Translations under genes and position numbers: made by a program
Assembly: GCA_964514235.1 (NCBI GenBank)
Contig: CAZEPV010000006.1
Span: forward strand, 52,352 to 116,351
Reading direction: 5' to 3'
DNA: 64,000 nucleotides
DNA from: JAAYRQ01 sp035647235
Lineage (GTDB): Bacteria; Bacillota; Syntrophomonadia; Syntrophomonadales; Syntrophomonadaceae
In this document: in pieces, positions 35,126 to 44,295 of the stretch
Layout of the letters: each line of letters begins with the position of its first letter
Numbering within the stretch: the first letter of the stretch is position 1
The notes under the pieces: generated by a model
What the model saw: the letters and a program-made list of their open reading frames with translations, nothing else
Databases searched by the model: none
What the model was told of the DNA's origin: nothing

Positions 35126-35706
35126 TTATTCCCCCTCCTTAATTTTTTAACTACTATTAATTGGGGTGGATTATTAATTTGATTTATAAAATTAAGTTGG
35201 CTGACTTCAAATTCTTTCTGTGATAAATTAACTAGGTAATCTTTTACCTTATCTAACTCGGCTTGCCCCCCCTCATGCCCTGGATAAGATACAATAGTTA
35301 ATATCCCTCCTAATTTAAGCATGGTCAAAGCTTTATCTACTGCAATTAAGGTGGACTTAGGCAAGGTAATCAAATTACTATTTATTCCAGGTAAATAACC
35401 CAAATTAAACATTACCCCATCTACCAATTCATTTATATAACAATCCATATTTTCATGACTATCTTGGATTAATTCAACATTTTTCAAACAATTATGTTGA
35501 ATTAACTTTTCCCTAGTAAGCTTAATAGCTTCTGCTTGAATGTCAAATGCAAAAACCCGACCAGTTTCCCCTAACAAATCGACCAAAAACAGAGTATCAT
35601 TTCCTTTGCCACAGGTAGCATCTATGGCCACCGAACCCTTTTGCAGCTCCTTTTGCATTACTAAATGGGAAACCTCTAAAGCATTTTTTAAGAAAAAGTC
35701 TTTCAC
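35122..35706 (-). CDS. Class I SAM-dependent methyltransferase (YtqB-like rRNA methylase family)
   Basis: A 194-residue Rossmann methyltransferase of the small putative rRNA methylase family. Motif I is AIDATCGKGNDTLFL (about residues 28-42), followed by VFAFDIQAEAI and the NLGYLPG motif near 102, which is the family's usual catalytic NxGYLPGG-type motif. The start is GTG. It lies between nadK and argR. In other Firmicutes, members of this family methylate tRNA wobble mnm5-type bases (MnmM), so a tRNA target is also possible. Confidence 0.82.
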   Translation of the reverse strand: MKDFFLKNALEVSHLVMQKELQKGSVAIDATCGKGNDTLFLVDLLGETGRVFAFDIQAEAIKLTREKLIQHNCLKNVELIQDSHENMDCYINELVDGVMFNLGYLPGINSNLITLPKSTLIAVDKALTMLKLGGILTIVSYPGHEGGQAELDKVKDYLVNLSQKEFEVSQLNFINQINNPPQLIVVKKLRRGNK

Positions 35707-35712
35707 CAGCAG

Positions 35713-36519
35713 CTAAACTCCATTCCTACCCAATTTAACATCTAGACGCGAGAAGAAGGGATGTTTCTTTAAATCTACCAACAATATCCTATGTTCGGAT
35801 TTTATAATTTTAACCATACAATTATCTTCTATATCCAGATTAATTTGGCCATCGAGACTGATTAAAATATGTTTAGTAGTGAAATTAGAAATAAGAATTT
35901 CTTTCGTGGGGGATAAAACCAAGGGCCTTTGGGTGATAAGATGTGGAGCAAGAGGTGTTATGATGAATGAATCTAAGTCTGGATCGACAATAGGCCCTCC
36001 ACAGGATAAAGAATAAGCAGTAGAACCCGTAGGGGTAGCAACTAATAGCCCGTCCCCCCTATATATGGCTTGCTTATCACCGCCTATTTCTAAATTCAAA
36101 CTAATCATCTGGTGGTTTTTAGATTTAACCACCACTTCATTAAGACATATAGATTCCTGAATAAGTTGATTGTTTTGATAAATGGATGCTTCTAACATCA
36201 TTCTCTCATCTAGGGAATAATCCCCTTGAATAATAAGACCTAAGTAATGATAGAATTCATTTACCTCCACACTACTTAAAAAACCAATCGTCCCCATGTT
36301 CACACCTAGAATGGGAATGTTTTTGTAGGCGTATTGTCTAGCAGCCCTCAAAATAGTACCATCACCACCTAAAACAATAATTAGGTCGATGTTTTTTACT
36401 TCATTAGAGCCATCATCAATTTCGACAATTATATTCTTTTTACTAAGTCTTTCCGCTATATTTTGGGCCATTAATTCAGTACTTTCTTTGTAACGATTGT
36501 TAACCAAGAGTACTTTCAC
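35713..36519 (-). CDS. nadK: NAD kinase
   Basis: NadK phosphorylates NAD to NADP. Family marks in this 268-residue protein are IVLGGDGTILRAAR (GGDGT near residue 52), NMGTIGFLSSVE, YRGDGLLVATPTGSTAYSLSCGGP (ATPTGSTAYS near 160) and the C-terminal LSPTKEI/SLDGQ. The start is GTG after GGAGG. It lies between tlyA and the methyltransferase gene, as in Bacillus-like operons. Confidence 0.95.
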   Translation of the reverse strand: MKVLLVNNRYKESTELMAQNIAERLSKKNIIVEIDDGSNEVKNIDLIIVLGGDGTILRAARQYAYKNIPILGVNMGTIGFLSSVEVNEFYHYLGLIIQGDYSLDERMMLEASIYQNNQLIQESICLNEVVVKSKNHQMISLNLEIGGDKQAIYRGDGLLVATPTGSTAYSLSCGGPIVDPDLDSFIITPLAPHLITQRPLVLSPTKEILISNFTTKHILISLDGQINLDIEDNCMVKIIKSEHRILLVDLKKHPFFSRLDVKLGRNGV

Positions 36520-36525
36520 AGTAAA

Positions 36526-37329
36526 CTAACCTCCAAAATCTTTATGTGCCTTAGCGACAACTTCATGGGCTAATCTCGTAATATTATCAACTGGATAGCC
36601 AGACTTGGTCAGACATAAAAAGTATTCGATATTGCCTTTGGGCCCTTTTATGGGTGAAAAAGTAATATCGGTACAATTTAGTCCAGAATTCCTGGCATTC
36701 TCTATACTATTTAATAAAACTTCTAGGTGAACCTTGTCATCTTTTACTACACCTTTTTTGCCTACTTGACTTCTCCCTGCCTCAAATTGGGGCTTTATTA
36801 GGGAGATAATTATTCCATCGTCTTTTATTAATTCACTTGCCACGGGAAAAACTAATTTTGTAGATATAAAGGAAACATCAATGGTGATAATGTCTACCTT
36901 TTCCCCCAAGTCGTTTATAGTAAAGTTTCGAATATTCATGCGTTCAATATTAGTCACCTGGGGGTTATTCCTTAATTTCCAATCTAACTGGCCATAACCA
37001 ACATCGAGGGCATATATATGCTCGGCTCCATTTTGCAGGGCGCAATCGGTGTATCCACCCGTAGAGGCCCCTATATCCAAAACGATTTTTCCTATAAGAT
37101 TAATATTAAAATCCTCCAAAGCCTTTTCTAGCTTGTAGCCACCCCTACTAACATATCGCGGACTATTTTCAATCAGTATTTCTACATCTTCATTAATGTT
37201 TGTGCCAGGCTTATCTATTTTTATCCCGTTTACCGAAACTTGTCCTGCGATAACTAATGCCTTGGCTTTTTCCCGACTGTTTGTAAGCCCCCGCCTATAT
37301 ATTTCGTGATCTAACCTAATTTTCACCAA
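36526..37329 (-). CDS. tlyA: TlyA family rRNA (cytidine-2'-O)-methyltransferase
   Basis: TlyA-type proteins methylate ribosomal RNA. The 267-residue protein has an S4 RNA-binding domain (about residues 1-62; RLDHEIYRRGLTNSREKA) and an FtsJ-like methyltransferase domain with VLDIGASTGGYTDCALQ (near 80) and VDIITIDVSFISTK (near 137), and LIKPQFEAGR with the catalytic Lys. The start is TTG (37329), overlapping dxs by 14 bases; GTG at the next codon is an alternative. It follows dxs in a widespread gene order. Confidence 0.92.
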   Translation of the reverse strand: MVKIRLDHEIYRRGLTNSREKAKALVIAGQVSVNGIKIDKPGTNINEDVEILIENSPRYVSRGGYKLEKALEDFNINLIGKIVLDIGASTGGYTDCALQNGAEHIYALDVGYGQLDWKLRNNPQVTNIERMNIRNFTINDLGEKVDIITIDVSFISTKLVFPVASELIKDDGIIISLIKPQFEAGRSQVGKKGVVKDDKVHLEVLLNSIENARNSGLNCTDITFSPIKGPKGNIEYFLCLTKSGYPVDNITRLAHEVVAKAHKDFGG

Positions 37330-39229
37330 ATTTAAGCAACTCCCATGAAAAAGCCTTGAACAAGTTAGGCCATTTAAGACTGATAGTTTCTACTACTGAA
37401 TCAACATCCATTCCTAGATAGTCAAATAGGTGCTCAACCTTACCATGTTCTACGAATTCATCAGCTATTCCTATCCGCAGCAGCTCTACATCTATATTAT
37501 AATCCATTATCAACTCAGTAACTGCACTACCAAAACCGCCCATCATCATATTGTCCTCAATAGTCACAATATACTTAGATTTAGCACAAACTTCTTGTAT
37601 CCCACTAGTATCTAGCGGTTTAACAAATCTAGCATCAATCAGTGTGGGTTTTATCCCAGCCTTTTTAAGTGTTTTACATACTTCCCTAGCAATAGCCATA
37701 CCCCGACCAATAGCTATAATGGCTATATCTTTTCCTTTTTCTATATGTTTAACTTTGCCAATATCGAGTAAAAAACGTTCCTTATTTATGGCTACCCCTT
37801 CGCCTATTCCTCTAGGCCATCTTACAGCTACCGGCCCATTAATTGTAAAAGCCGTATGGAGCATATCTAATAATTCATTTTCATTGGAAGGTGCCATAAT
37901 TGTAAAATTAGGAATACTACGTAGGTAAGAAAGATCGAAAACTCCATGGTGGGTTGGACCATCTTCCCCCACTAATCCAGCTCGGTCTATGGCAAAAATG
38001 ACTGGTAAGTTCTGTAAGGCAACATCGTGAATAACCTGATCGTAAGCCCTTTGCAAAAAAGTAGAATAAATAGCGATTACGGGCCTGAGCCCTCCCCTAG
38101 CCATAGCAGCTGCCATAGTAACTGCATGTTGTTCACATATTCCTACATCAAAAAACCGCTCTGGATATTGCTTGGAAAACTCGGTTAGACCAGTTCCACT
38201 CGTCATAGCCGCTGTTATGACCACTACTTTTTTATCCTCCAAAGCCTTTTCAAGCATAAATTCCCCAAATAATTCAGTATATGTTTTAATCGGCTTTTTA
38301 ATTGGACTGCCCGTACCAACATCAAAAGGGCCTACCCCATGGAAAGTATCAGGCCTTTGCATGGCAGGTTCATAACCCCTTCCTTTTTGGGTAATGGTAT
38401 GGATCAAGATTGGGCCTTTCATGCTTTTTGCATTAGATAAAACTAAATTGAGTTCATCCAGATTATGCCCATTTACAGGTCCAATATAGGTAAATCCCAA
38501 TTCCTCAAACAAGGTACCTGGAACCATGATATATTTAAGTGCCCCTTTGAATCGTTCAGCGGCCCTCCATATATTAGGACCAATTCCAGGTATCTTGTGG
38601 AAAACTTGTTCCATCTCTCCCTTAGTTCTCGTATAGGAAGGATCAGTTCTCAGGCGATTCAAATAACTTGACATAGCCCCTACGTTTTTAGAAATTGACA
38701 TTTCATTATCATTAAGGATGACAATTAAATCCCTAGCAGTATGTCCCGCATGATTTAAGGCTTCAAATGCCATGCCACCCGTCAAAGCACCATCACCAAT
38801 AACTGCTATTACTGTATAATCATCCTTATTGATATCCCGGGCCAAAGCGTAACCCAGTGCAGCCGATATTGAAGTACTGCTATGGCCAGTATTAAAAGCA
38901 TCATATATGGATTCCTCGGATTTAGGAAATCCACTTAAACCTCCATACTGCCTCAAGGAATCCATCTGTTCCCTACGGCCAGTTAATATTTTATGCACAT
39001 AACTTTGATGCCCCACATCCCAAATAATTTTATCTTGAGGCATATTAAATACCTTATGTAAGGCAATAGTCAATTCGACTACACCCAAATTTGCCGCCAA
39101 ATGTCCTCCCCATTGGGATACACTTTTAATCAACAATTGTCTTATTTCACCTGCTAATTCGTTCAGTGACTTAATACTTAATTCTTTTAAATCTTGGGGT
39201 GAGTTTATTTTGTTAAGAATTTTGTCCAT
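37316..39229 (-). CDS. dxs: 1-deoxy-D-xylulose-5-phosphate synthase
   Basis: Dxs condenses pyruvate and glyceraldehyde-3-phosphate in the first step of the MEP isoprenoid pathway. It has the thiamine diphosphate motif IGDGALTGGMAFEALNHAG (near residue 150), NDNEMSIS, DGPTHHGVFDLSYLR (near 430) and the transketolase C-domain IEDNMMMGGFGSAV. The ATG at 39229 is preceded by GGTGG and gives 637 residues; the frame is open 17 codons more without support. It follows oapA and the OLE RNA by 19 bases from oapA's stop, with ispA upstream. Confidence 0.96.
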   Translation of the reverse strand: MDKILNKINSPQDLKELSIKSLNELAGEIRQLLIKSVSQWGGHLAANLGVVELTIALHKVFNMPQDKIIWDVGHQSYVHKILTGRREQMDSLRQYGGLSGFPKSEESIYDAFNTGHSSTSISAALGYALARDINKDDYTVIAVIGDGALTGGMAFEALNHAGHTARDLIVILNDNEMSISKNVGAMSSYLNRLRTDPSYTRTKGEMEQVFHKIPGIGPNIWRAAERFKGALKYIMVPGTLFEELGFTYIGPVNGHNLDELNLVLSNAKSMKGPILIHTITQKGRGYEPAMQRPDTFHGVGPFDVGTGSPIKKPIKTYTELFGEFMLEKALEDKKVVVITAAMTSGTGLTEFSKQYPERFFDVGICEQHAVTMAAAMARGGLRPVIAIYSTFLQRAYDQVIHDVALQNLPVIFAIDRAGLVGEDGPTHHGVFDLSYLRSIPNFTIMAPSNENELLDMLHTAFTINGPVAVRWPRGIGEGVAINKERFLLDIGKVKHIEKGKDIAIIAIGRGMAIAREVCKTLKKAGIKPTLIDARFVKPLDTSGIQEVCAKSKYIVTIEDNMMMGGFGSAVTELIMDYNIDVELLRIGIADEFVEHGKVEHLFDYLGMDVDSVVETISLKWPNLFKAFSWELLKFGEN

Positions 39230-39248
39230 TTTTCCACCTTCTATTTTT

Positions 39249-39797
39249 CTAAAACAATTCTTTGCCAGTAATCTTTTCAAACCACCCTAATATAATTGCC
39301 ACTTTAAAGATAATATTATTAGCATTATTAATGGCAATACTTTTCCCGATTGCTTTACCACCAACAGTAAGTGAGGCAATAAAACTCGTCATGACAGCGC
39401 CGACCAAGACCACATCTAATGTATACAATTTCGCTATCAAACTTAAAACAATTCCAGCTCCTATAGCACCACTCAAAGTGCCAGCTATATCACCAATAAC
39501 ATCATTGCATATATTGGCCATTTTATCGGCATTTAGTGTAATTTTAACCGCTTGTTTAGCCCCAAATATTCTTTTTGCCGCCTTAGCGTTAAAAGGCGGC
39601 AATTCGGCGGCAGTTGCAGCAGTTCCAATTATATCAAAAAATATTCCTAAAAAGATTATACATAACAATAAAACAATAGCCAATAAAACACTATCTACCG
39701 CCTGCACTAATGCTTCAGAGCCTAAACTCACAAACAAGGCAATAAAAAATGTTAAAAAGGCTACTAATAACCCAGCTATTAAATTTTCTCTTTTCAT
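39249..39797 (-). CDS. oapA: OLE RNA-associated membrane protein OapA
   Basis: I identify this 182-residue membrane protein as OapA, the partner of OLE RNA, mainly from its place directly downstream of the RNA and upstream of dxs, and from its size and topology. It has four spans in two homologous-looking halves (IAGLLVAFLTFFIALFVSLG, VLLAIVLLLCIIFLGIFFDI, a third near 115-135 and VVLVGAVMTSFIASLTVGG), linked by a conserved-looking basic loop (ELPPFNAKAAKRIFGAKQAVK, read as FNAKAAKRIFGAKQA). In known systems OapA anchors OLE RNA in the membrane. The ATG at 39797 is favoured; a GTG 4 codons upstream is possible. Confidence 0.88.
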   Translation of the reverse strand: MKRENLIAGLLVAFLTFFIALFVSLGSEALVQAVDSVLLAIVLLLCIIFLGIFFDIIGTAATAAELPPFNAKAAKRIFGAKQAVKITLNADKMANICNDVIGDIAGTLSGAIGAGIVLSLIAKLYTLDVVLVGAVMTSFIASLTVGGKAIGKSIAINNANNIIFKVAIILGWFEKITGKELF

Positions 39798-39848
39798 ATA
39801 GCTTAACACCAGCTTGCTATATCCCCTTAGATTCCATAAATAATAGTT

Positions 39849-40421
39849 CTGGCAAAAGGTTATCTATCGAGTAAACGCTGCGACATAGGTCCAGCTGGTT
39901 TTCCCAGCAAATCTCCCAAATGTCACCAAATGGGCGGTTTCCCTTTATGTTTGCTTTACTCCGTTACCGTAAGTAAGGCTGGATTACCACTTAGTACGCA
40001 CTTTAATCCCCGATAAATCGTGCAAAAACACAACAGTCTAGGAGTTTTCCTCGACAACTCACACCCAAGTCTAGCCTCTTTTGCAGAATACGGTTTCAGG
40101 GCAGATGATACTATCTTGGCCGAGATAGGATCACCCCCTAAGCCCATTCGCCGACTCCACGCAAGGCAGGCTACACTGCACCCAGCTTGCACCGAATGCA
40201 GGTTTTCTCCTCCCATCTAATGATGAAAGGAGCCTCCACGGATAATGGGGTCATGCCCGCATGCCTTTGCGGATTGCCCCATTACCCTTAACTCCCAGCA
40301 ACGACCCCTAACTGGGCGTCAGAAGCCGAAACCAAAAGCTTCATCGATGTGCCCTCAACGGATTTTTAGGCCCGTCTTCGACATCGGTAGAGTTGACTAG
40401 AATACTGCAACCTTTTGCCAG
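39849..40421 (-). ncRNA. ole: OLE RNA (ornate, large, extremophilic)
   Basis: A roughly 573-base, GC-rich, gene-free stretch between ispA and oapA whose ends pair perfectly: CTGGCAAAAGGTT at 39849-39861 with AACCTTTTGCCAG at 40409-40421, a 13-bp closing stem. Several interior hairpins are visible (for example AATGGGGTCATGCCCGCATG with GGATTGCCCCATT near 40235-40285). Length, composition, the ispA-OLE-oapA-dxs order and the absence of a good reading frame match the OLE RNA class, which binds OapA at the membrane and aids stress and Mg homeostasis in Halalkalibacterium. I made no covariance-model search. The true transcript ends may extend some tens of bases on each side. Confidence 0.87.
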
Positions 40422-40481
40422 CATTCATATCAGATTGTTATTATATCATAAATTGTCAGTCAATTTCTAGTTTTAGATGGT

Positions 40482-41378
40482 TTAATTTTTTCTTAACAAG
40501 GTATATTTAGCTAAATCCCTTAAAAAATCAGCCTTTTCCTTGAAATAATTTAGGCTTTCCAGACATTTGCTGACATTATCAGCTGCTAGGCCCTGGGACT
40601 TTTCCAAGCCAAACAATTGAGGATAAGTAGTCTTATAGTTCTTTTCATCACTCCCCACTGGCTTACCCATAAGCATTTCATCCCCAGTAACATCCAGAAT
40701 GTCATCTGTTATCTGAAAAGCTAATCCATAATGATAGGCATATTGATTTAGTTTTTCTATACCTTTCTCATCCATATCGGCTAAAATGGCGCCAGATATG
40801 ATAGAGGCCTTAAAGAGTTGCCCAGTTTTAAGACTATGCAAATTAATTAATGTTTCATAATCTATGGCTTTACCCTCAGAGGCTAAGTCAATTACTTGTC
40901 CACCAATCATGCCCTGGCTGCCTACCGCCTGGGCTATTTCTTTTACTACCCGAACCACATTTTGGTGGCTTACTCCAGGAACTTCACTATTACTAGCTAC
41001 TAATTCAAAGGCCAAAGTTAGCAAGGCATCCCCAGTCAAAATAGCTATATCTTCACCATATTTAATGTGACAAGTAGCTTTACCCCTTCTAATATCATCA
41101 TCATCCATAGCGGGTAAATCATCATGAACTAGGGAGTAAGTATGGATTAACTCTATGGCACAAGCAGTAGGTAAAACTGTCTCGGGTTTGACACCCGCTA
41201 AACTAGCAGCTTCCAAAACCATGATAGGTCTAATCCTTTTACCCCCGTTAAAAACGGTATAATGCATAGCTTCATGAATAATAGGGGGATGACAGGTAAT
41301 AGATATACATTTAGTTAAATTGTTTTCAATAAAATTTTTCTTATCATTCAGGTTACGTAAAAAACTATCTACATCCAT
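40482..41378 (-). CDS. ispA: Polyprenyl (farnesyl/geranylgeranyl) diphosphate synthase
   Basis: IspA-type enzyme that joins isopentenyl units. First aspartate motif in LVHDDLPAMDDDDIRRG (near residue 83) and second in FQITDDILDVTGDE (near 222), with GGKRIRPI at 44. The ATG at 41378 has AAGGAG 6-7 bases upstream and gives 298 residues, the family norm; the 34-codon longer frame has no support. Downstream comes the OLE RNA, oapA and dxs; upstream xseB. The product length (C15 or C20) is not decided by eye. Confidence 0.94.
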   Translation of the reverse strand: MDVDSFLRNLNDKKNFIENNLTKCISITCHPPIIHEAMHYTVFNGGKRIRPIMVLEAASLAGVKPETVLPTACAIELIHTYSLVHDDLPAMDDDDIRRGKATCHIKYGEDIAILTGDALLTLAFELVASNSEVPGVSHQNVVRVVKEIAQAVGSQGMIGGQVIDLASEGKAIDYETLINLHSLKTGQLFKASIISGAILADMDEKGIEKLNQYAYHYGLAFQITDDILDVTGDEMLMGKPVGSDEKNYKTTYPQLFGLEKSQGLAADNVSKCLESLNYFKEKADFLRDLAKYTLLRKN

Positions 41379-41469
41379 ATTAGACTCCTTCAATACAGTA
41401 TGGCACACAGGCCTCCTAGTTATGAGACGAGACAATTTAGTAGTGTCACATCTTATTTCTCTTTTAAAA

Positions 41470-41691
41470 TCAAGGTTCATCTTGCAAGTTTAACTCTCCG
41501 CTTTCCTCATCACTTATCAAGTATTTAATTTTAGCATCCGCCATTTGCAACTTATTTTGACAGTAGGCGGATAATCTCATACCTTCCTCAAATAATTTAA
41601 TAGATTCGTCTAAATCAAGTTTCCCTGATTCAATTGATTCCACAATATCCTCTAAGGCTTTTAAAGCCTGTTCAAACTTCATGTCATCCAT
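41470..41691 (-). CDS. xseB: Exodeoxyribonuclease VII small subunit
   Basis: The 73-residue small subunit of exonuclease VII shows the family helix pair: FEQALKALEDIVESIESGKLDL (read FEQALKALEDIVE and LDLDESIKLFEEG, about residues 5-35). Its ATG overlaps the xseA stop (TAATG), so the two subunits are translationally coupled. It is followed after about 90 bases by ispA. Confidence 0.94.
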   Translation of the reverse strand: MDDMKFEQALKALEDIVESIESGKLDLDESIKLFEEGMRLSAYCQNKLQMADAKIKYLISDEESGELNLQDEP

Positions 41692-42896
41692 TAAACATCC
41701 TGCTCCTTACCAATTACTACTACCTCTATCTTACCATCTGTCATTTGCACCGTAGCTTCATCGCCTGCCTTTACTTCATTTATAGTAGAAATTAACTTGT
41801 CACGCAAGCGAAATATGGCATAACCCCTTTGCATTACCTTTAGGGGACTAAGGGCATCTAGTGTAGATACTAAAATATTAAGTTTCTGCGATTTTTTATC
41901 TATATGGTTAATTATAGCTTTTCCCATGTCTTTTTGAGTTAAAATAAGTTTTTCTGCTCGTTCTTCAATTAAAGTCGAGGGACTCTGCCAGACCCTATGC
42001 ATCATGAGCTTATCTAGTTGTTCAGTCCTATAATCTAAGTGTCTAAGGACAGAATTAATTAACCTTTCTCGGTAAAGATTAATTTCCCTGGCTAGAAGTT
42101 CCATTTCAGCTACAGCCAATTGGGCAGCTTGAGTTGGTGTCGTGGCTCTTACATCTGCAGCTAAATCCGACAAGGTAAAATCTATTTCATGACCTACGGC
42201 AGATATTATGGGAATTTTGGATTCATAGATTGCTTCTACTACCTCCCTACTATTAAAGGCCATTAGATCCTCAAAGGAACCACCACCACGCCCTACTATT
42301 ATAAGTTCAACCTGCTCATATTCGTTTAATAATCTTATGGCTTTAGCTACTTCCCTTGGTGCTTCTTCACCCTGGACACTGCTATGGGCTAGTATAATTT
42401 CTACCCCAGCATGCCTACTTTTAAGAACCCTTACTATGTCATGAAAGGCCGCACCATCCTGTGAGGTAACTATCCCTACCTTATGGACTATTTTAGGAAT
42501 AGCTTTCTTTTTATCTAGGTCAAAATAGCCTTTTTGGGCCAAATCAGCTTTAAGTTCTTCTAGGTACAAAAACAGCCCCCCTATACCATAAGGCTGCATT
42601 TCCTCCACATAAATCTGGTATTTGCCTTGGGGAGAAAATAGGGAAACATATCCCCTAATTAAGACTTCTTGCCCATCTTGAGGAATAAAATCCAGCTTGC
42701 GATTTCTACTTTTGAACATGACACAACTGATCTGGGCTTCTTCATCTTTTAAGGTAAAGTACATATGTCCAGATTGTCGATATAATCTAAAACCCAATAT
42801 TTCGCCCTTTACCCAAAAGTTTTTCAAAAAAACGTCTTCTTTAAAAAGATTTTCTATATGTCTATTTAATTCAGTAACAGTAATAAAATCAGCCAT
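41691..42896 (-). CDS. xseA: Exodeoxyribonuclease VII large subunit
   Basis: The 401-residue catalytic subunit degrades single-stranded DNA from both ends. It has an N-terminal OB fold (FWVKGEILGFRLYRQSGHMYF, read as VKGEILGF near residue 28), the catalytic domain with VGIVTSQDGAAFHDI (near 140), GRGGGSFEDLMAFN (near 205) and SAVGHEIDFTLSDLAADVRA (VGHEIDFTLSDL near 238), and a C-terminal coiled coil. AAGGTA precedes the ATG. Confidence 0.95.
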   Translation of the reverse strand: MADFITVTELNRHIENLFKEDVFLKNFWVKGEILGFRLYRQSGHMYFTLKDEEAQISCVMFKSRNRKLDFIPQDGQEVLIRGYVSLFSPQGKYQIYVEEMQPYGIGGLFLYLEELKADLAQKGYFDLDKKKAIPKIVHKVGIVTSQDGAAFHDIVRVLKSRHAGVEIILAHSSVQGEEAPREVAKAIRLLNEYEQVELIIVGRGGGSFEDLMAFNSREVVEAIYESKIPIISAVGHEIDFTLSDLAADVRATTPTQAAQLAVAEMELLAREINLYRERLINSVLRHLDYRTEQLDKLMMHRVWQSPSTLIEERAEKLILTQKDMGKAIINHIDKKSQKLNILVSTLDALSPLKVMQRGYAIFRLRDKLISTINEVKAGDEATVQMTDGKIEVVVIGKEQDV

Positions 42897-42915
42897 AATA
42901 TCTTACCTTTACATT

Positions 42916-43878
42916 TTATCTTTCATGTTTTGTATCTAAAAGCATACCTAGCAAAGCTACCCCCACCGCATTATCCGTACTAAGTTCTGGCCTGGCGAAA
43001 AATAGTTTTATGCCCACCGCAGGGTGTTCTAGCCTATTAATTAACCTTTGCCTAATAAGGGAATTAGCCATAACTCCCCCAACTAGTAATACCTTTTTGA
43101 GCCCATATTTCTTGCTTTCCATTAAAGTAGCTTTTTCAATAGTATTTGCAATCATCCGCAATACACCGTAAGCAATTTCCTCTTTGGCTTCGCCTTGATT
43201 AATCAGTTTTATAGCCATAGTTTCTGCACCAGAAAAAGAAAAGCCTGCTTTTTTGACTGCAGCAGGAAAAGAAATATTAAAGGACCTAGCATTTAAGGCT
43301 AATTCCTCCAGGTGTTTTCCTGCAGGGAAAGGTAAACCTAGAGCCACACCTACCCTATCCACTAATTGGCCCGCATGTAAGTCTAAGCCAGAAAAACTTG
43401 TATCTATTTCAAAATAATTAATAAAACCCTTTTTAACATTTATAAATTCAGAAGTACCACCAGAAAAATGTGCCGCCAAGAAGTTCTCCTCGGCCAATAG
43501 TTCACGATTATTAACTATGCCCGCCATAATATGGCCTTCTTGATGGCTGACCAAGTATAAAGGAATTTTAAGCATAGTGCTTAAGCCTATAGCCTGAGAT
43601 TCCCCTACTTTAAATACGGGCATATAACTACCTGTGATAGGTCGTGGGGTGGAACTTACTGCTATAGCTCCATACCCACCATTTACATTTAAGGATAATT
43701 CCTCAAATGATATAGGCAGGTTTTTAATATGCAAAAAAAGGGCTTCCGATTGTCTTAGACCTCGATGACCCTTTTCAACTGTGAGTGGGATTCTCTTTTC
43801 CCATATTAAATTAAACTTGTCGTCTACCACCGCTAGGGAAGTAGTATAAAGACTAGTATCAATTCCTAGATAATACAT
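42916..43878 (-). CDS. Kae1/TsaD-like protein, clostridial paralogue
   Basis: A 320-residue ASKHA-fold protein related to TsaD (tRNA threonylcarbamoyladenosine) but distinct. It opens with YLGIDTSLYTTSLAVVD, has the metal-binding HQEGHIMAG (the HxxxH of TsaD near residue 135), HFSGGTSE and LVGGVMANSLIRQRL (near 265). TsaD proper is usually about 335-340 residues, with a different insertion pattern, and sits near tsaB/tsaE; neither is here. The place between nusB and xseA is usual for this clostridial paralogue, whose role is not known. It overlaps nusB by 13 bases. Confidence 0.8.
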   Translation of the reverse strand: MYYLGIDTSLYTTSLAVVDDKFNLIWEKRIPLTVEKGHRGLRQSEALFLHIKNLPISFEELSLNVNGGYGAIAVSSTPRPITGSYMPVFKVGESQAIGLSTMLKIPLYLVSHQEGHIMAGIVNNRELLAEENFLAAHFSGGTSEFINVKKGFINYFEIDTSFSGLDLHAGQLVDRVGVALGLPFPAGKHLEELALNARSFNISFPAAVKKAGFSFSGAETMAIKLINQGEAKEEIAYGVLRMIANTIEKATLMESKKYGLKKVLLVGGVMANSLIRQRLINRLEHPAVGIKLFFARPELSTDNAVGVALLGMLLDTKHER

Positions 43879-44276
43879 TCTTTTTCACCTTTTATTTTAT
43901 CCAAAATAGCATTGACGAAGGCAGGTGAATTATCTTCACCATAAATTTTGGCAATTTCAATCGATTCATCAATGGGGACAGCTGGTAAAGACTCATCTGT
44001 AAACAATATTTCATAGGCCCCGATGCGTAAAATATTACGATCAACAGACGACATGCGCCCAATATCCCAAGCAGTAGAAAAACGTGAAATCATAGTATCT
44101 ATATCTCCCAAGTTTTCCATACAACCAGATACTAATTGCCAAGCAAAGGCCTTATATTTATGCGGTAAATCAAGTTCTTCACAGGCGAATTGATAGGCAT
44201 CTTTTACCTCTATTTGAACTTGGTCAACTTGAAATATTGTTTTAAAGGCTACTTCTCTAGCCTTTCTTCTACTCAA
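43866..44276 (-). CDS. nusB: Transcription antitermination factor NusB
   Basis: NusB binds boxA RNA with NusE for rRNA antitermination. The family N-terminus SRRKAREVAFKTIFQVDQV and the C-terminal RNILRIGAYEILF, PAVPIDESIEIAKIYG and FVNAILDKI are clear. I place the start at TTG (44276), which yields the typical M-SRRKAR and leaves 8 bases after AAGGA; the ATG two codons earlier sits too close to that site. 136 residues. It heads the long OLE/dxs/recN gene run, after the DUF2273 gene by about 20 bases. Confidence 0.93.
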   Translation of the reverse strand: MSRRKAREVAFKTIFQVDQVQIEVKDAYQFACEELDLPHKYKAFAWQLVSGCMENLGDIDTMISRFSTAWDIGRMSSVDRNILRIGAYEILFTDESLPAVPIDESIEIAKIYGEDNSPAFVNAILDKIKGEKECII

Positions 44277-44295
44277 AAACATCTTCCTTTCACTT

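Noticed and set aside
39262..39801. A 179-codon plus-strand frame opposite oapA
   Set aside because: It is the complement of the membrane protein gene; low-complexity hydrophobic coding gives long mirrored frames.
39956..40220. Open frames on both strands inside the OLE RNA region (86 and 66 codons)
   Set aside because: No ribosome sites, unusual composition and the structured-RNA context; they are chance frames in a GC-rich ncRNA.
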